The notes beneath the pieces are model-generated. The model was not told the origin of the DNA. It searched no databases and saw only the letters and a program-made list of their open reading frames with translations. Positions 1 to 9,872 of a DNA stretch of 64,000 nucleotides are shown here, one piece after another. The stretch's first letter is position 1. Each line of letters begins with the position of its first letter. The stretch spans positions 434,001 through 498,000 of the forward strand of contig NZ_JAAIKC010000003.1 of the NCBI RefSeq assembly GCF_010820665.1, in the 5' to 3' direction. Source of the stretch: Paenibacillus sp. SYP-B3998 (GTDB lineage Bacteria > Bacillota > Bacilli > Paenibacillales > NBRC-103111). The translations under genes and the position numbers were made by a program.

Positions 1-2076
1 TTCGATGGGTTTACCTTCGACTTCTTTGGAGCTTTGCTAAACGGCGCTACGCTTGTAATCGTACAGAAAACCGATATTCTTGATATCAATCAGCTCAGTC
101 GAATCCTCATCGACCAACGAATTACCGTTATGTTTGTCACAACCGCTTTATTCAATCTGCTTGTGGATACCCGGTTGGACAGCTTAACGCATCTGAGGAA
201 AATTTTGTTTGGCGGAGAACGCGTATCCGTGAATCATATGCGCAAAGCTCTTGCAGCTCTAGGCGCTGGTAAACTCCTTCATATGTATGGACCGACGGAG
301 AGTACCGTTTATGCGACGTTCTATCCTGTAGACGAAATTGCTGCCGAGGCAATTACGATTCCAATCGGTAAGCCTCTTAGCAATACGGAAGCCTATATTC
401 TTGGTGCAGGAGGGCAGTTGATGCCAATTGGCATCACAGGGGAACTTTGCCTTGCCGGGGACGGATTGGCATTAGGTTACCTGAACCTACCGGAGATGAC
501 AGCGGAGAAATTCGTGGTGCATCCTCTGGAGTCCGGCAGATTAATCTATAAGACCGGAGATTTAGCGAGGTTCTTACCAGATGGGAATATCGAGTTCATA
601 GATCGTATCGATCACCAAGTTAAGATTCGCGGCCACCGCATCGAATTGGGGGAAATTGAGAGTCGGCTGTTGGAGCTTCACTCTTTGAAAGAAGCGACTG
701 TTCTCCTATTTGAGAAAGCAGGAGAAAAATCGCTTTGTGCTTATTACGTAACGGATTCCCTTAGTTCGATAAGTGAAATTCGGGAAGAGCTAACCAAGAG
801 CTTGCCGGAATATATGATTCCTGCTTATTTTGTACCGCTAGCGAAGATGCCCTTAACTCCAAACGGTAAAATCGACCGTCGGGCTCTACCAGAACCTACA
901 TTGGCTCATGCTGCTTCCCACGAACAAGCTAAGCCGCAGAACAAAATGGAAGAGCAGCTAGTAGCCATTTGGATGAAGGTACTGGCCAAAGATACGATTG
1001 GGATTCACGATAATTTCTTTGAAATTGGCGGACACTCTCTGCTTGCTACCAAGCTTGCTTTCGATATTTTCGATGAATTTAAGGTGAAATTCCCTTTGGT
1101 CGAAATCTTTAACCACCCGACAGTTCACAAATTGGCTGAATTCGTAGGCACTTTACTTCCAGCAGAAGAAGAGAGAGAGAGGGACGAACAACTGCTTCTC
1201 CTGAAAGAAGGCACTGACAAGAACAAGCATCTCTTCTTCATTCATGCGGGGGATGGCGAAGCGGAGCCTTACGTTCCATTTAGCCGCTATTTGTCCGAAA
1301 GCTTCCAATGCTGGGCAATCAAGGTTGCCTCGCTGCAGGATCATGAACCCGTCCCGTTATCAATTGAAGAGCTTGCAAGATCGTATGTTGACAAAATCCG
1401 TAAAGTACAACCTGAGGGCAGTTACTATTTGGCAGGATGGAGTATTGGGGGGACGATTGCCTTCGAAATTGCCCGATGCTTGGAAGAACTGGGCTTTACG
1501 GTTGGATTTATAGGGATGTTCGACTCTCCGTTTGTGCAGGGAGAAACAGTAGAAGGCAACTCATTTGAACAAGTATCGGAAATGAAGCTTTTAGCGAATA
1601 TGTTCGCACCATTTATACATTCACCGCTTGTATCGAGATTATTGGAACATACCGTTCGTTCAGAGCAGGTGTGGCATACCTTCCTAACATTGGCAGAGAA
1701 AGAGCAAGTAAGCGATGAACTATTGGCGATGCTTCTATCTAATAAGGAGCTAATTGCGAGTATGCCTGAGGTGGAGAACTGCAAAAGCTTGTCTGAGCTT
1801 GTAAAGATCTACAACGTATGCCGCTCGTTAACTTACGCTCGTGATCATTATGTTGCTGCCAATCGGATTGAAGCTAGATTGGACTTCTTCCAAGCGTCGA
1901 CGAGTCCAGTGGAAAATATGGGCGCGAAATGGCGTGATCTGTCTGCTCAGCCAGTCATCATTCATGAAGTCGTGGGAGATCATTACTCCATGTTCCGTAT
2001 GCCTCTGCTCCATGGACTTGCGTCCACATTTGATCGTGTACTTATGGATACTGTATTTGCTTACAATCGTGAATAA
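1..2076 (+). CDS. Nonribosomal peptide synthetase, C-terminal part (A-PCP-TE), 5' truncated by window edge
   Basis: The frame is open from base 1, so the gene starts outside the window. Visible in order: the second half of an adenylation domain (YGPTEST, YKTGDLARF, the RGHRIELGEIE core and the NGKIDRRALP lysine motif), a peptidyl carrier domain with the phosphopantetheine serine in FFEIGGHSLL near base 1035, and a type I thioesterase. The thioesterase has its nucleophile in GWSIGG near base 1441 and the catalytic histidine in GDHYSMF near base 1980. A terminal TE means this is the last module, which activates one final residue and releases the peptide by hydrolysis or cyclisation. The substrate code lies in the missing part. 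A P450 follows 48 bp downstream in the same direction, which suggests oxidative tailoring of the product. Family assignment is secure; the product is unknown. Confidence 0.95.
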   Translation, partial: FDGFTFDFFGALLNGATLVIVQKTDILDINQLSRILIDQRITVMFVTTALFNLLVDTRLDSLTHLRKILFGGERVSVNHMRKALAALGAGKLLHMYGPTESTVYATFYPVDEIAAEAITIPIGKPLSNTEAYILGAGGQLMPIGITGELCLAGDGLALGYLNLPEMTAEKFVVHPLESGRLIYKTGDLARFLPDGNIEFIDRIDHQVKIRGHRIELGEIESRLLELHSLKEATVLLFEKAGEKSLCAYYVTDSLSSISEIREELTKSLPEYMIPAYFVPLAKMPLTPNGKIDRRALPEPTLAHAASHEQAKPQNKMEEQLVAIWMKVLAKDTIGIHDNFFEIGGHSLLATKLAFDIFDEFKVKFPLVEIFNHPTVHKLAEFVGTLLPAEEERERDEQLLLLKEGTDKNKHLFFIHAGDGEAEPYVPFSRYLSESFQCWAIKVASLQDHEPVPLSIEELARSYVDKIRKVQPEGSYYLAGWSIGGTIAFEIARCLEELGFTVGFIGMFDSPFVQGETVEGNSFEQVSEMKLLANMFAPFIHSPLVSRLLEHTVRSEQVWHTFLTLAEKEQVSDELLAMLLSNKELIASMPEVENCKSLSELVKIYNVCRSLTYARDHYVAANRIEARLDFFQASTSPVENMGAKWRDLSAQPVIIHEVVGDHYSMFRMPLLHGLASTFDRVLMDTVFAYNRE

Positions 2077-2124
2077 GAAATACCGTCGAATACTTAGTAC
2101 CCCATACACAACGAGGAGGACGAC

Positions 2125-3288
2125 ATGAATCAACCTATCACATGGGACGGATTAAATCCGTTCCCTCTTTACCGGCAAATGCGCGATACGAATCCCGTGT
2201 ACAAAGACACCAATCATTCTTGGAATGTGTTTCGATATGAGGATGTGAAGCAGGTGTTGAACGATCATAACACCTTTTCTTCCCAGGTTTCTTTTGAGGA
2301 GAGAAGCATACTATCTATGGATCCTCCAAGGCATCAGAAATACCGTTCAATGGCAAGTCAACTGTTTACACCCAAGATGTCCATGGGAATTGCTCCGCGC
2401 ATTTCTACAGTCGTGAAGGAATTAATCAGTGCTTTGAGGGGACAGGAAGAAACAGATCTTGTCCGGAGCCTCTCGATTCCGCTGCCTCTTCATGTCCTGA
2501 CGGACTGGTTAGGCGTTCCTCCCGAAGACAGACTCCCTTTTCAAAGGTGGTCTGAATTGGAAGTGAAGTATAATTCATTTACCGGCGGCATGGACGCCTA
2601 TGAGAACGAAAGCGAAACGCTTCAAAATGAGCTTTGCAGCTACTTCCAATGGATGATTGATAACCGACGTAGGGAGCCAAAGGACGATTTGGTTAGTGCA
2701 CTGCTGTCTGTTAAAGCAGATACAGGCGGATTTACCGACGGAGAATTAGTTGATTTTTGTTTCTTGCTTATTATTGGAGGAATTGAGACGACAGCACACC
2801 TTTTGACGAATACGGTGCTTACACTAGATGAACATCCAGAGGTCATACAAAGGATTGGTAATGATCCAGATGCTGTTTCCAAAGTTATTGATGAAGTTCT
2901 GCGGTATCGTTCACCCGTTCAATCGACGTTCCGCATCGTTCTTCAAGACATTGAAATAGGTGGCCATTTGATTGGCAGGGGAGAACCGATAAACGTTTGG
3001 TTAGGAGCAGCAAATCGGGACGAACGGGTATTCGACAACGCGGAAGCCTTCGATATTGATCGTAAAAACAACACAAACCACTTGGCATTCTCGAGCGGCA
3101 TCCATCACTGTCTTGGTGTTCATCTGGCAAAATTAGAAGTGAAAATAGCCATTACCGAATTGCTTACCCATTTGAGCCGATTTGAGCGAATACGCGAGAA
3201 GGAATTAGTGCCGATTCATAGTACTGTACTGCTTGGGCTGGAAAGCTTACCAATTAACTACAAATTCGTAGAGACAAATTTTCGCTAA
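2125..3288 (+). CDS. Cytochrome P450, probable peptide-tailoring oxidase
   Basis: A 387-residue soluble bacterial P450 of normal length. The I-helix oxygen-activation motif GGIETT is at residues 218-223, the ExxR motif EVLR at 257-260, and the haem-binding loop FSSGIHHCLG at 322-331 with the ligand Cys329. The start is well supported by a GAGGAGG ribosome site about 7 bp upstream. It needs ferredoxin and ferredoxin reductase partners, which are not encoded nearby. It directly follows the terminal NRPS module, so hydroxylation or another oxidation of the peptide or of a carrier-bound amino acid is the likely role. That role is inference from position. Confidence 0.93.
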   Translation: MNQPITWDGLNPFPLYRQMRDTNPVYKDTNHSWNVFRYEDVKQVLNDHNTFSSQVSFEERSILSMDPPRHQKYRSMASQLFTPKMSMGIAPRISTVVKELISALRGQEETDLVRSLSIPLPLHVLTDWLGVPPEDRLPFQRWSELEVKYNSFTGGMDAYENESETLQNELCSYFQWMIDNRRREPKDDLVSALLSVKADTGGFTDGELVDFCFLLIIGGIETTAHLLTNTVLTLDEHPEVIQRIGNDPDAVSKVIDEVLRYRSPVQSTFRIVLQDIEIGGHLIGRGEPINVWLGAANRDERVFDNAEAFDIDRKNNTNHLAFSSGIHHCLGVHLAKLEVKIAITELLTHLSRFERIREKELVPIHSTVLLGLESLPINYKFVETNFR

Positions 3289-3435
3289 CCAAACCTCACC
3301 GAATTCTTACAAAAAACGTAAGTAACCAGTGAAACAAGTAAAGTAATAATCATCGTATATTGAATTGTACTGTGCCTTTCGAGTCGCCTAGCGATAGCTT
3401 GTGCCAAAAGAAAACATATCGAAAGTGAAGCTAGG

Positions 3436-3464
3436 GTCGGGTGCGAAATGCACTCGACTTTTTT
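3436..3464 (+). terminator. Rho-independent terminator after the NRPS/P450 genes
   Basis: A 9-bp stem (GTCGGGTGC / GCACTCGAC, one G-T pair) with a 5-nt loop is followed directly by six T. It lies about 150 bp downstream of the P450 stop and would end that transcript. Confidence 0.75.
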
Positions 3465-3706
3465 AGTCCGCCTCATAATCGCATAATCTAGGTGGTTCAT
3501 TTTCAATAATATAGACAACCCGAGATGCCCGAGATGCTGGAAGACCCATCTAGAAAACGGGGAAATCAGTGTGCAAGCTGCAGTTGGATCCTTTTCGGGA
3601 GCTAGACGAAGGATGGAGATACATGCATGATATTTTATGGACAACCACTACCTTGTTTGATAAAGTGAAGAAAACAAATACCCATAGAATGTTAGGAAGT
3701 GAAGCG

Positions 3707-4189
3707 ATGAAAATTGCACTTTTGATCGTCGATATGCAAAAAAATTCCCTGCAAGACCATCCTGTGGCAAGCGCATGCGAGTATATTAATCATGTTGCTC
3801 AAATTCTGCGTTCCAGCGGGCATCAAGTCATTCATATTCAAGATGTAGAAGATGCCGAGGTTGTTAGTCCAGAACTGCTGGAGTTCATTCCTGAGATTCA
3901 AATGGAGAATGATGACCTCATTGTGAAGAAGACTTTCTCCAATGCTTTCTGGAAAACAGAATTAGAACAAATTCTGCTCGATCGTCAGATTGGCCTTGTC
4001 GTGGTAGCAGGTTTTGACGCCGGGAATTGCGTCTTATTTACATACAATGGAGCGATTGAACGCGGGTTTAAGGCAGCCATTTTACAGCGTGGAATTTTGA
4101 GTGCAAAAGAAGATCTTATTGCCCTTACATACCGTGATCGCCATGTTATTTCGTATCCGATCATTGAGTTCATGGTTCAGCAATCATAA
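3707..4189 (+). CDS. Isochorismatase-family cysteine hydrolase
   Basis: A 160-residue protein starting at the ATG preceded by AGGAAGTGAAGCG. A longer reading frame from 3569 exists but lacks a good ribosome site. The family triad is visible: Asp9 in LLIVDMQ, a lysine at 74/75 in VKKTFSNAF, and Cys108 in AGFDAGNCVLF. Family members hydrolyse isochorismate, nicotinamide, N-carbamoyl compounds or small amides. The usual histidine after the cis-peptide region (THMCV in relatives) is replaced by DAGNC, so classical isochorismatase activity is doubtful. It lies in the same direction as the NRPS and P450 genes but after a terminator, so co-transcription is unlikely. The substrate cannot be assigned. 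Confidence 0.82.
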   Translation: MKIALLIVDMQKNSLQDHPVASACEYINHVAQILRSSGHQVIHIQDVEDAEVVSPELLEFIPEIQMENDDLIVKKTFSNAFWKTELEQILLDRQIGLVVVAGFDAGNCVLFTYNGAIERGFKAAILQRGILSAKEDLIALTYRDRHVISYPIIEFMVQQS

Positions 4190-4216
4190 ATCAACTAAAC
4201 GGAATAGCCCATCATT

Positions 4217-4245
4217 AGGCTGCCGAGTGAGCTCTCGGTAGCCTT
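4217..4245. terminator. Hairpin downstream of the hydrolase, weak terminator candidate
   Basis: An 11-bp stem (AGGCTGCCGAG / CTCGGTAGCCT with one G-T pair) and a 6-nt loop lie 28 bp after the stop codon. There is no T run after it, so it may act as an mRNA 3'-end stabiliser or a weak terminator. Confidence 0.45.
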
Positions 4246-4375
4246 GACACGTTATATTCAACTTATTTTCACCGATTGTCGACCGTATGCGGCTGTTCCT
4301 CACCAACGAGGGAATACCAAAAGGCTCTGGGCGCTTGTTCACACAAACGCCTGCCACCAGGGATGCCGCCGTAAC

Positions 4376-4440
4376 TTTTTTGTTTAATGGGATAATATTG
4401 TTCTCAAAAGCAATCGACAAGAACTTTATCTCATTCCCGA
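4376..4440 (+). repeat. Partial Tn7-like left-end repeat (two sites)
   Basis: A T-rich tract is followed by a reversed unit (ATGGGATAATATTGTTCTC) and a forward unit (TCGACAAGAACTTTATCTC...CCCGA). This is the order and spacing of sites 2 and 3 in the better preserved end at 6484. The outer terminus is missing, so this is probably a decayed end. The rest of the 4190-4737 gap is AT-rich and shows no other gene. Confidence 0.55.
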
Positions 4441-4737
4441 CGAGTTATAACTAATACCAAGCTTTAGTTACAACTGGCTCGAAAATAGCTATAGTGGAAG
4501 CTGATTTGCACGCTATAAGGATTATCCAGTAAGGCTTCTTCGCCGAACTTCTTGTCGTATAGCTTATAACTATCATATAATAGTAAATAAATATAATAGT
4601 TAATAAATATTTTAATCTATAGGCTTATAATTGATCCAGAAAAGGTGTGTGACTAGGTCGCGCCCTGTCTTGCTGTAGCGCCTAAGCAGGAGCGCCTACT
4701 TCCTTTCTGCAAATTTTAGGGTATAAGGATGGTAAAA

Positions 4738-6237
4738 ATGAGCAACAGAGAAACTAAAACAGACGTCATCTTAATTGGTGCCGGAATCATGAGTGCGACT
4801 TTAGGGACACTTCTGAAAGAATTAGTACCGGAATGGGAAATTACAGTGTTTGAGAAGCTCGAAAATGCAGGAGAAGAAAGCTCTAACGAATGGAATAATG
4901 CAGGAACAGGGCATGCGGCACTGTGCGAGCTTAACTACACTGTCGAAAAACCAGACGGATCTATAGATATTAGCAAAGCTATCAAAATTAATGAACAGTT
5001 TCAGCTTTCAATGCAGTTTTGGTCTTATCTTGTAAACAGCAAGCTGATACGTAATCCGCAGGACTTTATCATGCCAGTGCCTCATATGAGTATGGTACAA
5101 GGGGAACAAAATGTAACGTTTTTAAAGAAACGTTTTGAAGCGATGTCAAATAATCCTCTGTTTCAAGGGATGGAATTTTCCGATAACCCTGGAAAACTGA
5201 TCGAATGGATTCCACTTATTATACAAGATCGTCCATCGAATGAACCTATTGCGGCAACAAAAATCGACTCTGGAACTGATGTCAACTTTGGTGCTTTAAC
5301 ACGCATTTTGTTTGACCACTTAAAGAGTAAAAACGTCGATTTCAAATACAAACATAGCGTTGATAATATGAAACGTACTAGTGACGGCTCGTGGGAATTG
5401 AAAGTACGAAACGACAGCGGTAATGTCGAACGCCATACTGCAAAATTCGTCTTTATCGGAGGCGGGGGAGGAAGCCTGCATTTACTGCAAAAATCCGGTA
5501 TTCCTGAAGGAAAACATATTGGAGGATTCCCGGTAAGCGGAATATTTATGGTGTGTAATAATCCGGATGTTGTAGCGCAGCATCATGCAAAGGTATACGG
5601 CAAAGCTAAGGTTGGAGCTCCACCAATGTCTGTTCCGCATCTTGACACAAGATTTATCGACAATAAAAAATCGTTGCTATTTGGACCGTTTGCCGGCTTC
5701 TCACCAAAGTTTTTAAAAACCGGTTCAATGTTTGATTTGGTAACTTCCGTAAAACCGGATAATCTCGTAACTATGTTGTCGGCAGGTGCAAAAAACATGT
5801 CATTGACAAAATACCTGATCGAGCAAGTCATGTTATCGAAAGAAAAGCGCATGGAAGAGTTACGAGAGTTTATCCCGAGCGCCAAAAACGAGGATTGGGA
5901 TTTAGTAGTAGCGGGCCAACGTGTGCAAGTTATCAAAGATACTGAAGCTGGCGGCAAAGGTACACTTCAATTTGGTACGGAAGTTATTAGTGCCGCTGAT
6001 GGCTCGATTGCAGCATTACTAGGTGCTTCTCCAGGTGCTTCTACTGCTGTTCACGTTATGCTTGAGATCATTAAAAAATGCTTCCCGCAACATATGAAAG
6101 AGTGGGAACCGAAAGTTAAAGAAATGATTCCTTCTTATGGCGTATCACTAATGGAAAATCCAGAGCTTCTGCACGAAATTCATACTTCAACAGCAGAGAC
6201 ACTTGGTCTAAGCGAAAAAGAGCTAGCCTATAGTTAA
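4738..6237 (+). CDS. mqo: Malate:quinone oxidoreductase
   Basis: A ~500-residue FAD-dependent membrane-associated enzyme that oxidises malate to oxaloacetate and passes electrons to the quinone pool. It begins with the dinucleotide-binding motif [14 protein letters not shown] followed by [23 protein letters not shown]-type residues that are diagnostic of Mqo. Length matches the family. An in-frame ATG also exists at 4729, but AAGGATGG sits 9 bp before the 4738 ATG and favours that start. It is a single-gene unit closed by a strong terminator. Repeats resembling Tn7-like ends lie on both sides, so this core-metabolism gene may be part of a mobile segment or simply lie between insertions. Confidence 0.95.
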   Translation: MSNRETKTDVILIGAGIMSATLGTLLKELVPEWEITVFEKLENAGEESSNEWNNAGTGHAALCELNYTVEKPDGSIDISKAIKINEQFQLSMQFWSYLVNSKLIRNPQDFIMPVPHMSMVQGEQNVTFLKKRFEAMSNNPLFQGMEFSDNPGKLIEWIPLIIQDRPSNEPIAATKIDSGTDVNFGALTRILFDHLKSKNVDFKYKHSVDNMKRTSDGSWELKVRNDSGNVERHTAKFVFIGGGGGSLHLLQKSGIPEGKHIGGFPVSGIFMVCNNPDVVAQHHAKVYGKAKVGAPPMSVPHLDTRFIDNKKSLLFGPFAGFSPKFLKTGSMFDLVTSVKPDNLVTMLSAGAKNMSLTKYLIEQVMLSKEKRMEELREFIPSAKNEDWDLVVAGQRVQVIKDTEAGGKGTLQFGTEVISAADGSIAALLGASPGASTAVHVMLEIIKKCFPQHMKEWEPKVKEMIPSYGVSLMENPELLHEIHTSTAETLGLSEKELAYS

Positions 6238-6372
6238 TTATTTGGATGTAGAAACAAAGGTATTTAATGAAAAAGTTTCAGTTACATTTTTCATCAATGG
6301 ATAATCGTTTCTATGATGAAGAGATTGAAAAGACAATGATTAAAAAAACAGAAATACAATAAAAAATTACTT

Positions 6373-6415
6373 AAAGAATCTTTGATCTATCTATAGATTG
6401 AAGATTCTTTTTTTT
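6373..6415 (+). terminator. Rho-independent terminator after mqo
   Basis: AAAGAATCTT pairs with AAGATTCTTT across an 18-nt loop and is followed by a run of T to 6415. Confidence 0.85.
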
Positions 6416-6483
6416 AGAAATTCGCAGTTAAGCGTTATGCAACATGTTTTGCTTCATTGGTTCAACGTACAACTAGCCCGGAA

Positions 6484-6628
6484 TGTGTTGGGTGACAATA
6501 ACATTACCTCATTAAATACCGCGTAAATCGCGGTTTTTTTGTTTTATGGGATAAAGTTGCTGTCACGACCAATTGACAAGAACTTTATCCTATTCCCGAT
6601 TTTGACTAGAACATTATCTCATTCCCGA
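6484..6628 (+). repeat. Tn7-like transposon left end with four binding-site repeats
   Basis: The sequence starts TGTGTTGGGTGACAATAAC. Four related ~27-bp units follow: site 1 forward (6492-6517), a hairpin CCGC/GCGG with T7 (6519-6540), site 2 reversed (6546-6566), site 3 (6573-6599) and site 4 (6602-6628). The consensus is TTGACAAGAACWTTATCYYATTCCCGA. A TGT terminus with internally repeated sites is what TnsB-type transposases use. The same architecture recurs at 37611 with different site sequences. Assignment is by pattern; no matching transposase is adjacent. Confidence 0.6.
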
Positions 6629-6861
6629 CGGAGGTATTCTGGAAGTAAGTTCCTTATCCATCATTAAACTAACCGGAGGATCGTTTAATCCCTTGCGAAT
6701 ACGTCTAAATAGGAATAATTTGCAAACTTCGCAAATATATCTTTAGCCGAAACCCTTGCTTGATATGAAAGAACTAAATTTAAGTTACCATTCATTAAGC
6801 CGTCTAGTGTAATACGTTTTTTTCTATATATGGTTGAATCTTTCATTATTCTTTCATTTGG

Positions 6862-7113
6862 CTATGTTAGTCTTATATTATGAATGTTATCATTCCGCCC
6901 ACGAATTGAAATCTCCAGTAACTCGGAAAAGTCTGAAATCGCATCCTCAGCCAGTTTGACAGCCTTAGCCTCATCAACATGCAGCAGCAATAGGGTTTCA
7001 GCAAATCTCGCGAGATTCCACGTGGCAATATGCGGCTGATTGCCATAGGCATAGCGACCATCAATGTCATTGGAACTAAATACCGTTGCTGGGTCATAGT
7101 TATCCATGAAAGC
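6862..7113 (-). pseudogene. Remnant of selO/ydiU (protein adenylyltransferase SelO), internal fragment
   Basis: The minus-strand frame encodes [31 protein letters not shown] and an AETLLLL...KLAEDAI segment, which match the middle of the SelO/YdiU pseudokinase-fold AMPylators. Only about 80 residues remain and both the kinase core and the C-terminus are gone. The fragment ends 97 bp before the first gene of the novel cluster, so it may mark the locus broken by insertion or deletion. The remaining bases from 6629 to 6861 hold nothing I recognise. Confidence 0.7.
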
Positions 7114-7209
7114 GCAAGGATGCAAACAGCAAAGCGGTAGCCGTTTTTTATATAGCTGGGATACAATTTGGGATTGTGGTAAATATCCCCAAATACCAGG
7201 GAGGATAAA

Positions 7210-7803
7210 ATGAGGCTCAATATCGAACCATCGGCATCTAAGAAGGCGAGCTATTATGATGTGCAGAAGCTGTCCTCCGGTTCCCGTACCGATACGCGCG
7301 TGCTGCCTTTGATACTGGAACCGCAGCAGCTCAGCAACTGGTGCTGGGCTGCCTTGTCTGCCTCCATAGGCCGATACTATGGCGCTGTGGACATGGGACA
7401 GCCGGAAATCGCTGGCAAGCTGCTGGCGATGGACTGTTCCCGCCATATGGAGGAACCGGAGGTTGCTACCGCCTGCAACACGGTTGCGATGCTGGATGAC
7501 GCTTTGCGGCTTGTCGGCTGCTTCAGCCATTGGAGCCCCGCCAAGCCGGCGTTCGAGCGCATCGCCATGGAGATTGATGCCGGCCGTCCCGTGTGCTTAT
7601 GCCTCGAATGGAAATTCGGCGGTACGCATTATGCCGTCATAACTGGTTATTCCGCGCGAGCGGGAGACGTGTACATCGAGGACCCGCTTCATGGCTCATC
7701 GGTGCAAGCGTATGCTTCATTTCCCGGCGGCTATTTGGGATCGGCTGGCTATTGGCGAGGCACCTATTGGACGCAATCACCCCTGAACATGGAAGGGAGG
7801 TGA
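7210..7803 (+). CDS. Papain-like cysteine peptidase
   Basis: A 197-residue protein with a GGGAGG ribosome site 7 bp before its ATG. The nucleophile is Cys45 in [10 protein letters not shown], the general base His140 in [11 protein letters not shown], and Asp158 in YIEDPLHG completes the triad. This C-W-A / G-x-H-Y layout is typical of the C39/AvrRpt2-like papain-fold peptidases of bacteria. There is no signal peptide or transmembrane segment, so it is cytosolic unless exported by another route. It is the first gene of a co-directional run of ten genes. It could process one of the cluster proteins or act as an effector. Family assignment is firm; the target is unknown. Confidence 0.83.
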   Translation: MRLNIEPSASKKASYYDVQKLSSGSRTDTRVLPLILEPQQLSNWCWAALSASIGRYYGAVDMGQPEIAGKLLAMDCSRHMEEPEVATACNTVAMLDDALRLVGCFSHWSPAKPAFERIAMEIDAGRPVCLCLEWKFGGTHYAVITGYSARAGDVYIEDPLHGSSVQAYASFPGGYLGSAGYWRGTYWTQSPLNMEGR

Positions 7804-7921
7804 TGTGGAACTTTCTGGTTGAGCAGGGCATACAGGCATGCAGGCTTACAGTTATACTGTCGTAAGCTTTCAGCCATGCAGCCAGCTATCAGCGATACTC
7901 ACGTATTGAGGAGATGAAGGT

Positions 7922-8833
7922 ATGAGTCAATTTGATGTAGCGATCGGCATTAAAAAAGAGACGCTCGATCAAGGCGCAAGCCAGTTGTATGCGGATCAGC
8001 AAGTGAGAAGCCGGATCTTTAAAGGAAGTACCGAGATTAAAGGAGGGACGGCGTCCTGGGACATTCAACAGGCTCCAACCTTCACACTAGAAGCCCCTCC
8101 CCAGAACCGTTGGAATCAATCGATCGACAGCTCTGGGGGGAATCCCAAGCCGGAAGACCGACCGGTCGCCAATGCATTTCAACTGGTATTTCCCCAGTTT
8201 GCTGCGCAATATGTCAAAGGGAAGTCCACCGTGTCCGGTACGACGGAGGTCGTTGTATTTGCGACGCTTGATGAACAGCAGGACAATTCGAAGCTGACGA
8301 TAAAGCCGGTAGCGGTCTGGCTGGATGAAAGCAAAATGACGGGCTGGGATAAGTTCGTATTGAACCAGATCATCCTGACCCAAGTGTTTGTAAAGGCTAG
8401 CGAACTACTATCCGGTTTATCCATTCCGATCTTGCATTTTTCTAAACAAGGCATTCAACTGGATTTCACCCCGCCCTTAATTACCGTAGCCGATCAGTTG
8501 CTGTTAATGGCAGCCAGCTTGAAAAGCAAAGGCAGCGTCGATATCACCGGCGTCAGCTGGCCGGATAAGCCGCTGTTTTTCCTGCTGAGCCGGGATGTGA
8601 TTCAGTCGGCGGCGCAGCAAAAAGTGGCGACGATGCCGCCTTATTCGGACAGCGGGAAATACGGTGTATTAAGCTACGAGTTCAGCGCTTCGCTGCGAGG
8701 CGTGGACGTATCGCTGGATGCAGGCAACGCGCCGCACGCAAGCGCGAAGCTGAACTATGATTTTTCGGGCGCTTTAAAGCCTTTTGGTGCAGGGGGACCC
8801 TGCGCCATTAGCGCAGGCGGAAAATCCTTATAA
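7922..8833 (+). CDS. Beta-rich cluster protein A1, putative TULIP/P47-like lipid-binding protein
   Basis: A 303-residue protein with a clear AGGAGATGAAGG ribosome site. I do not recognise a named family with certainty. The N-terminus (FDVAIGIKKETLDQGASQLY) places a helix after a short strand, and a second similar segment (FFLLSRDVIQSAAQQKV) recurs near residue 220. In TULIP and clostridial P47/OrfX proteins each half of a tubular lipid-binding barrel begins this way. It is paralogous to the next gene: both have the N-terminal helix, an LLS.D..Q.. segment and a closing NYG/KYG...SLR.V.VS.. region. There is no signal peptide. A role in binding a hydrophobic ligand is inference. Confidence 0.6.
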   Translation: MSQFDVAIGIKKETLDQGASQLYADQQVRSRIFKGSTEIKGGTASWDIQQAPTFTLEAPPQNRWNQSIDSSGGNPKPEDRPVANAFQLVFPQFAAQYVKGKSTVSGTTEVVVFATLDEQQDNSKLTIKPVAVWLDESKMTGWDKFVLNQIILTQVFVKASELLSGLSIPILHFSKQGIQLDFTPPLITVADQLLLMAASLKSKGSVDITGVSWPDKPLFFLLSRDVIQSAAQQKVATMPPYSDSGKYGVLSYEFSASLRGVDVSLDAGNAPHASAKLNYDFSGALKPFGAGGPCAISAGGKSL

Positions 8834-8856
8834 AAGAAGAGAGGGGGTAGAAACAC

Positions 8857-9834
8857 ATGAATGTAGATGTGGCGATCGGTTTGAACGAAGATTCGATGAA
8901 CCGTGTGGCGGTCTCTCTGTTTAACAAACCCGGCCTGCAGAGCAAACTGTTCAGCGGATCGCAGAAGTTGAATGTGTTGGGTGTGAACATGACCGTGGGC
9001 TGGCACGTACAGCAACCGCCGATCATCGATTTAAAGGCGCCGTCCGGCCAGCAGTGGCAAGCGGCTGTGAAAATTGACGGCACCACGCCGCAACCTGAGG
9101 CGAATGCTTTTGTGGCCCGGTTTAACAACCTGCGAGTCACGCGTACCCGGGTCGATACGGGGGAAGTTTCTGAGGCGGTGACCAGCGTGCAGGCAATCTG
9201 CACGGTTGCGATCAGCCCTTCCAACAAGCTGACGCTGACGCCTGTTGCTGCCGTCGTTGACCTGAAGGACAGCAGCCCGCAGGATCAGACGATTTATAAG
9301 CTTTTTCTCATTCCCAAAGTGCTTCAGATGGCAGCCACCCTGCTGACTGGCGAGCAAATTCCGAATTTGGATTTTCAAGGGGTCCAATTTGGCCCGGTTG
9401 TGCTGGCGGTTGGCAGCGGCAAGCTGGTTGCAGCCGCAAGCTTACCCGGAAGACCAGTTCCGGTGATACCGGATCTTGCTGGCTTTCCTGACGGTGCTTT
9501 CACCGTTTTGCTCAGTCCCGACGCTTTACAGCAAATGGCGAGTCGGGGCGTGCAGACTTTGCAGGGCAAATCAACAAGCACATCCGGCAGTGAAAACTAC
9601 GGTATATTTAAGGCCAATTACGGCGCAAGCGTCACCTTGCGAAATGTGGCGGTTTCCGTAAATCCGGCCAACTTGACGACCGTTCATGCATCGCTGCATG
9701 TGGCAGCTGCTGCGGGTGCGGGCGTAGACGTTTTCGGGGCGATTGGCGATACGATCGCTGACGGTGCCAAAAAAGTTGCCGACGGCGTCGTTGATACGGC
9801 CAACAAAATTGCGGATGCGTTCAGCAGCTACTAA
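8857..9834 (+). CDS. Beta-rich cluster protein A2, paralogue of A1
   Basis: A 325-residue protein starting 23 bp after A1, with an AGAGAGGGGG ribosome site. It shares the A1 layout: N-terminal VDVAIGLNEDSMNRVAVSLF, a mid-region FTVLLSPDALQQMAS near residue 220, then NYGIFKANYGASVTLRNVAV. It adds a C-terminal amphipathic helix (about residues 285-325, GDTIADGAKKVADGVVDTAN) that A1 lacks and that could contact membranes or partners. The tandem arrangement points to gene duplication within the cluster. The putative TULIP-like fold is inferred from pattern only and needs structure prediction. Confidence 0.6.
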   Translation: MNVDVAIGLNEDSMNRVAVSLFNKPGLQSKLFSGSQKLNVLGVNMTVGWHVQQPPIIDLKAPSGQQWQAAVKIDGTTPQPEANAFVARFNNLRVTRTRVDTGEVSEAVTSVQAICTVAISPSNKLTLTPVAAVVDLKDSSPQDQTIYKLFLIPKVLQMAATLLTGEQIPNLDFQGVQFGPVVLAVGSGKLVAAASLPGRPVPVIPDLAGFPDGAFTVLLSPDALQQMASRGVQTLQGKSTSTSGSENYGIFKANYGASVTLRNVAVSVNPANLTTVHASLHVAAAAGAGVDVFGAIGDTIADGAKKVADGVVDTANKIADAFSSY

Positions 9835-9872
9835 GTTTATGGCTATGCCATTTTGAAAGGAGAGAACCCGAG

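Noticed and set aside
6862-7530. Full 222-residue minus frame as a gene
   Set aside because: Only the first third (6862-7113) has SelO similarity; the rest is the antisense of the papain-like protease gene.
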